DNA of 64,000 bases from Pollenia angustigena. Lineage: Eukaryota; Arthropoda; Insecta; Diptera; Polleniidae. Positions 61,052-64,000 of the stretch are shown here, piece after piece; within the stretch, counting starts at the first letter, position 1; every line of letters starts with the position of its first letter. The stretch covers positions 151,030,511-151,094,510 of the forward strand of contig OV884059.1 in NCBI GenBank assembly GCA_930367215.1, read 5' to 3'. The notes under the pieces were generated by a model. The model ran no database searches. It was not told the DNA's origin and saw only the letters and a program-made list of their open reading frames with translations. Both the position numbers and the translations under genes were made by a program.

Positions 61052-61059
61052 CAATGTAG

Positions 61060-62935
61060 TAGTATTTCAGTAAAACAAGTTCTAGAATTAAATTCAATAG
61101 CCAAATTTTAGAAAGTCCCAAAAAATGTGTCACACCACCGGTGAAGACTGTACTGTAATTCATTACTTTTTCTACCTTTTTGTTTTTCATAAACCAGTTA
61201 CATGATTGGTTCTGCTTTCACGGTCATGAATTCTTTCTTTTTGTACTTGTTCTATTTTCACAAATCCCAGGACCAGTCTGTAAGGACAGCTTTGTAGTAA
61301 TTTCCATTCGCTGAGATGGTGTTTCCGCAGATTGAGTTGAGTGCTCTTATTCACAGCAACCACGATGAATTGTTTAAAACATATTTATGAACTAGCTACC
61401 AAATAATTACTGGGTAATGCAGAGAATAGCAATTAGGTTCACCAAGAACAGCTATATAAAAGTTTACGACAAAAATCGGATAAAACATATTTTTTTTTAA
61501 TCACTTTCATCCTCTCATAGAAATTTAAACACAAGTCTATAAAAAAAAATTGTCTATAATAATTTTACTTGATTTATGAAATTATTTTAATATTAAAAGT
61601 TTTATATTTTTAACCAAAAACGTTTTTGCGTAGTTGTATAACTAAAACTTGTTCCTTTTTTTGTCACTGTTGTTGTTGTCGTTCTTACTGGTCACATTGA
61701 TGCTGTTGTTTGTTGTTGCTGTTGTTATATTTAGAACACTTATCAAATTCTATCATATTTGATATGTTGATTTTGCTGTCCCAGAATGACAAAGAAAAAC
61801 CAACTTAGAAATAAACTCAAGTTGCAAAGTTCTAAAAAGTTACTAACTTTACACACAAATACATGTGTGTATGTACTTACAATAGGGTAACATAGTCAAA
61901 CATACTTGCAACATTTTGAAATTTAGTTTGAAGTTGGCAATTTTGTTGTTGGATGTGTTTTATCTTTGGCAAAGAATCTTAAAGTTTTATATGGGCTTAA
62001 ATCAATCATAAATTATGTCATATTTTACTCTCTCATATGCTTGTAGCAAACAACAACAACATTATTTTAGATGTATGTATGTATATAAAGATAAAGTCAT
62101 GTTGTTGCTGTTTTTTTTTTTTAAATCATTTGTTGGTAAGATAAATACGTGTATGTATTTTAGTTATTTTTTTTCTAAAACCCTGTATAAAAGTGTTTGT
62201 TAAAACTACTTTAAAGTATTTGTTATAGTTTTTGCTATTGCTGTAAATGACACTTTAGTTGTTTACTTTCAAACCCATACACATGCACTCATATTCCTTG
62301 GATTGGTGTGGCGTCATTGTTTATTCTGTGACAGGCGGGTCGTTAATATGGGGATTTTGTGAATACTACAATTTGCGTAGATACACTCAAACAAACAAAG
62401 TTTATTATGTAGAGAGGGATACGAGGGAAATATTATTAGTTGTTATTCGGATGTTTGAGTATTATATATAGTAGATGTAGTGCTGTTTGTCATTTTCTTT
62501 ACTAGCTGTCTGTAGGTCCGTACGTCTGCTTGTATGAATTCTTGTTAAAGCACTTGCTTTTGCATTTGTTACATGTACAAATTGTCATGTCGAGACAGAT
62601 ATATTACTGACACTGGCTTAAATATTAATTCACAAAAAAAAAAACTAGTACATACATACATATATACTAACATATGAGAGAACAAAAAAAAATATAGCTT
62701 ATGGAGCGTTATGCTATGGATAAGCACCCATAAAGATTTGGAAGTGTAATGGATACAAACAGTCGTACATAAGTCTGAGAGGATTTATTTAAAAAAATTG
62801 TTTTTTTATTAATCATAATGTATAAAATGAAATTTATTGCAGATACTAATACATATAGATATAGTCGCAGTCTTTCAGACTATTAGCTGTATAATTTGCC
62901 TAGAAATTATGTCAATAGTGGCCTTAATGTAATGA
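61060..62935. other. AT-rich, probably unique sequence
   Basis: TGTTGTTG runs around 61665-61730 and 62045-62110, and short TATA/ATAC repeats. No gene, RNA or transposon end is supported. Confidence 0.4.
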
Positions 62936-63049
62936 ACATACATACATACATACATACATACATACATACATACATACATACATACATACATACATACATA
63001 CATACATACATACATACATACATACATACATACAAACATACATACATAC
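62936..63049. repeat. (CATA)n microsatellite, left part
   Basis: About 28 nearly perfect CATA units with one CAAA change near 63033. Open frames on both strands here (MYVC and HTYI repeats) are products of the repeat. The array resumes at 63796 after the foldback element. Confidence 0.97.
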
Positions 63050-63795
63050 GGTGGCATGTCATAACGTCCAGTGTCATAGTGTCCATGGACGTTATGACAC
63101 TTTTGAAAGTGTCACAGTGTCATGGCCGGGCGCAAGGATTTTCTTCTCTGTGGTATAACAAACACCGGTTTCGCCAAGTAAAGCTTCTAAAATCTGCCTT
63201 GTTCCGAACGAAAGCCGACTATGCAGAGAAGCTTTAGTTAGCGAAGCCGGTGTTTGTCATACCATAGAGGAGAAAATCCTTGCGCCAGGCCGAAGGCCGG
63301 CTGTGCAGAGAAGCTTAAGTTAGCGAAGCCGGTGTTTGTTACACAAAGAGAAGAAAATCCTTGCGCCCGGCCAAAGGCCGGCTGTACAGAGAAGCTTTAG
63401 TTATCGAAGGAGAAAATCCTTGCGCCCAAAAGTGTTTTCGTTATATATTTAATATATATACCCAGAGAAAAAGCAGCAAAACAATTTTTTAAATTTTTTT
63501 TACCATATTATGTTTCATTTAACCAAATCATTGTCACCGACAACCATATTATGGTTAAATTAGTTTCTTTAAAAATAGCTTTGTTGGTTGGGACTATAAT
63601 GAGACATGTTTTTCTCTGCGTCTATGCAGATCATTTTTTTGTGTTTAACTTCTTTAGTAATTATGGACCTAATGACACTATTGAAAATGTCATAATGTCC
63701 ATTTGCAAATGTGTCATAACGTCCACAATATGACACTTTTTGGAGTGTCATAACGTCCATGGACACTATAACAATGGACGTTATGACATGCCACC
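63050..63795. mobile_element. Composite foldback element B, inserted in the microsatellite
   Basis: The outer ends GGTGGCATGTCATAACGTCC and exact inverse enclose 746 bp. Inside are GTGTCATAACGTCC repeats at both sides, a CAGAGAAAAA MITE (63461-63622) on the right, and three to four copies of the 82-bp repeat (CTTGCGCCCGGCCAAAGGCC, GCAGAGAAGCTTTAGTTAGC). The left arm is shortened: it passes from GTGTCAC directly to GGCCGGGCGCAAGG and lacks the MITE. CATACATAC on both sides fits a 9-bp or 8-bp duplication, but the microsatellite hides its length. Confidence 0.85.
63461..63622. mobile_element. CAGAGAAAAA-family MITE, short form (second copy)
   Basis: CCCAGAGAAAAAGCAGC on the left and TTTTTCTCTGCG on the right border a body very like 29270-29433 (ATTATGTTTCATTTAACC, CAAATCATTGTCACCGACAA). 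It occupies the same place in composite element B as its relative does in A. Confidence 0.75.
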
Positions 63796-63826
63796 CATAC
63801 ATACATACATACATACATACATACTT
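63796..63826. repeat. (CATA)n microsatellite, right part
   Basis: CATACATA units continue for about 30 bp after the foldback element. Confidence 0.9.
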
Positions 63827-63871
63827 GTTAAATTATAAACTAATTTAAAAGTAATAATTTTCAAATCAGGG

Positions 63872-64000
63872 GCTGATTCTGGCAGTCGTTATCGAGTACT
63901 TTCTCGATTCGAAAGCAACTTAATATGTAATTATTTCAGTCAATAAAGAACGAATCGGAATTATTTTTTCGGTGTTGTAAAGCATTGTTTTAGTTTCACA
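63872..64000. mobile_element. MITE like 57735, truncated by window end (copy 2)
   Basis: GGCAGTCGTTATCGAGTACT then TTCTCGATTCGAAAGCAA match the left end of the 57735 element with a few changes; AATTATTTTTTCGGTGTTG corresponds to its interior. The right end is outside the window. Confidence 0.8.

Noticed and set aside
62875..63237. Open frames with MYVC and HTYI repeats on both strands
   Set aside because: They are translations of the CATA microsatellite and of the foldback element.

Overview
The window is AT-rich eukaryotic DNA. It has no bacterial gene structure, operons or long open frames. Short tandem repeats, (CATA)n runs, AGTTCTAG-type minisatellites and dense miniature inverted-repeat transposons (MITEs), together with IS630/Tc1-mariner, hAT, P-like, piggyBac-like and RNase-H non-LTR relics, point to a higher fly. 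A calyptrate such as a blowfly, flesh fly or muscid fits best, but that is inference. I find no intact host protein gene, tRNA, rRNA or CRISPR array. The window reads as intergenic or long-intron DNA filled by layers of mobile elements. One possible small exon lies on the minus strand at 54518-54709. Layout: 1-10.8 kb is mostly unannotated AT-rich sequence with three small inverted-repeat elements. 10.8-21.5 kb holds a TATCGATA-rich element with an 8-bp target duplication, a 2.7-kb long-inverted-repeat element carrying a broken ORF and a later MITE, a broken non-LTR RNase H, a deleted mariner-type element and several MITEs. 23-26.2 kb holds a Tc1-like relic, a TTAA-flanked piggyBac-like MITE and a mariner-type transposase pseudogene. 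28.2-33.6 kb is a MITE cluster with the first composite foldback element. 35.4-37.7 kb has 384-bp satellite-like monomers. 37.7-41.0 kb is a hAT-type element with an exact 8-bp target duplication and up to three further elements nested in it. 42.8-46.8 kb holds dispersed and tandem repeats. 50.2-50.7 kb has an 82-bp tandem repeat, shared with the foldback elements at 28.6 and 63.1 kb. 52.2-54.1 kb has a second deleted mariner and a minisatellite split by two MITEs. 55.5-61.1 kb has large inverted-repeat elements and a P-like MITE. The right edge is a CATA microsatellite split by a second composite foldback element. No genes act together here. The coherent story is transposon history: nested insertions, decayed transposases (each catalytic motif I checked is altered or missing) and small non-autonomous elements whose borders are often confirmed by target-site duplications (TSDs). 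The strongest observations are: the same MITE missing from one arm of a palindrome and present in the other; two copies of a 245-bp MITE with different perfect 8-bp TSDs; the hAT nest; the P-like MITE; and the three loci sharing an 82-bp repeat core.
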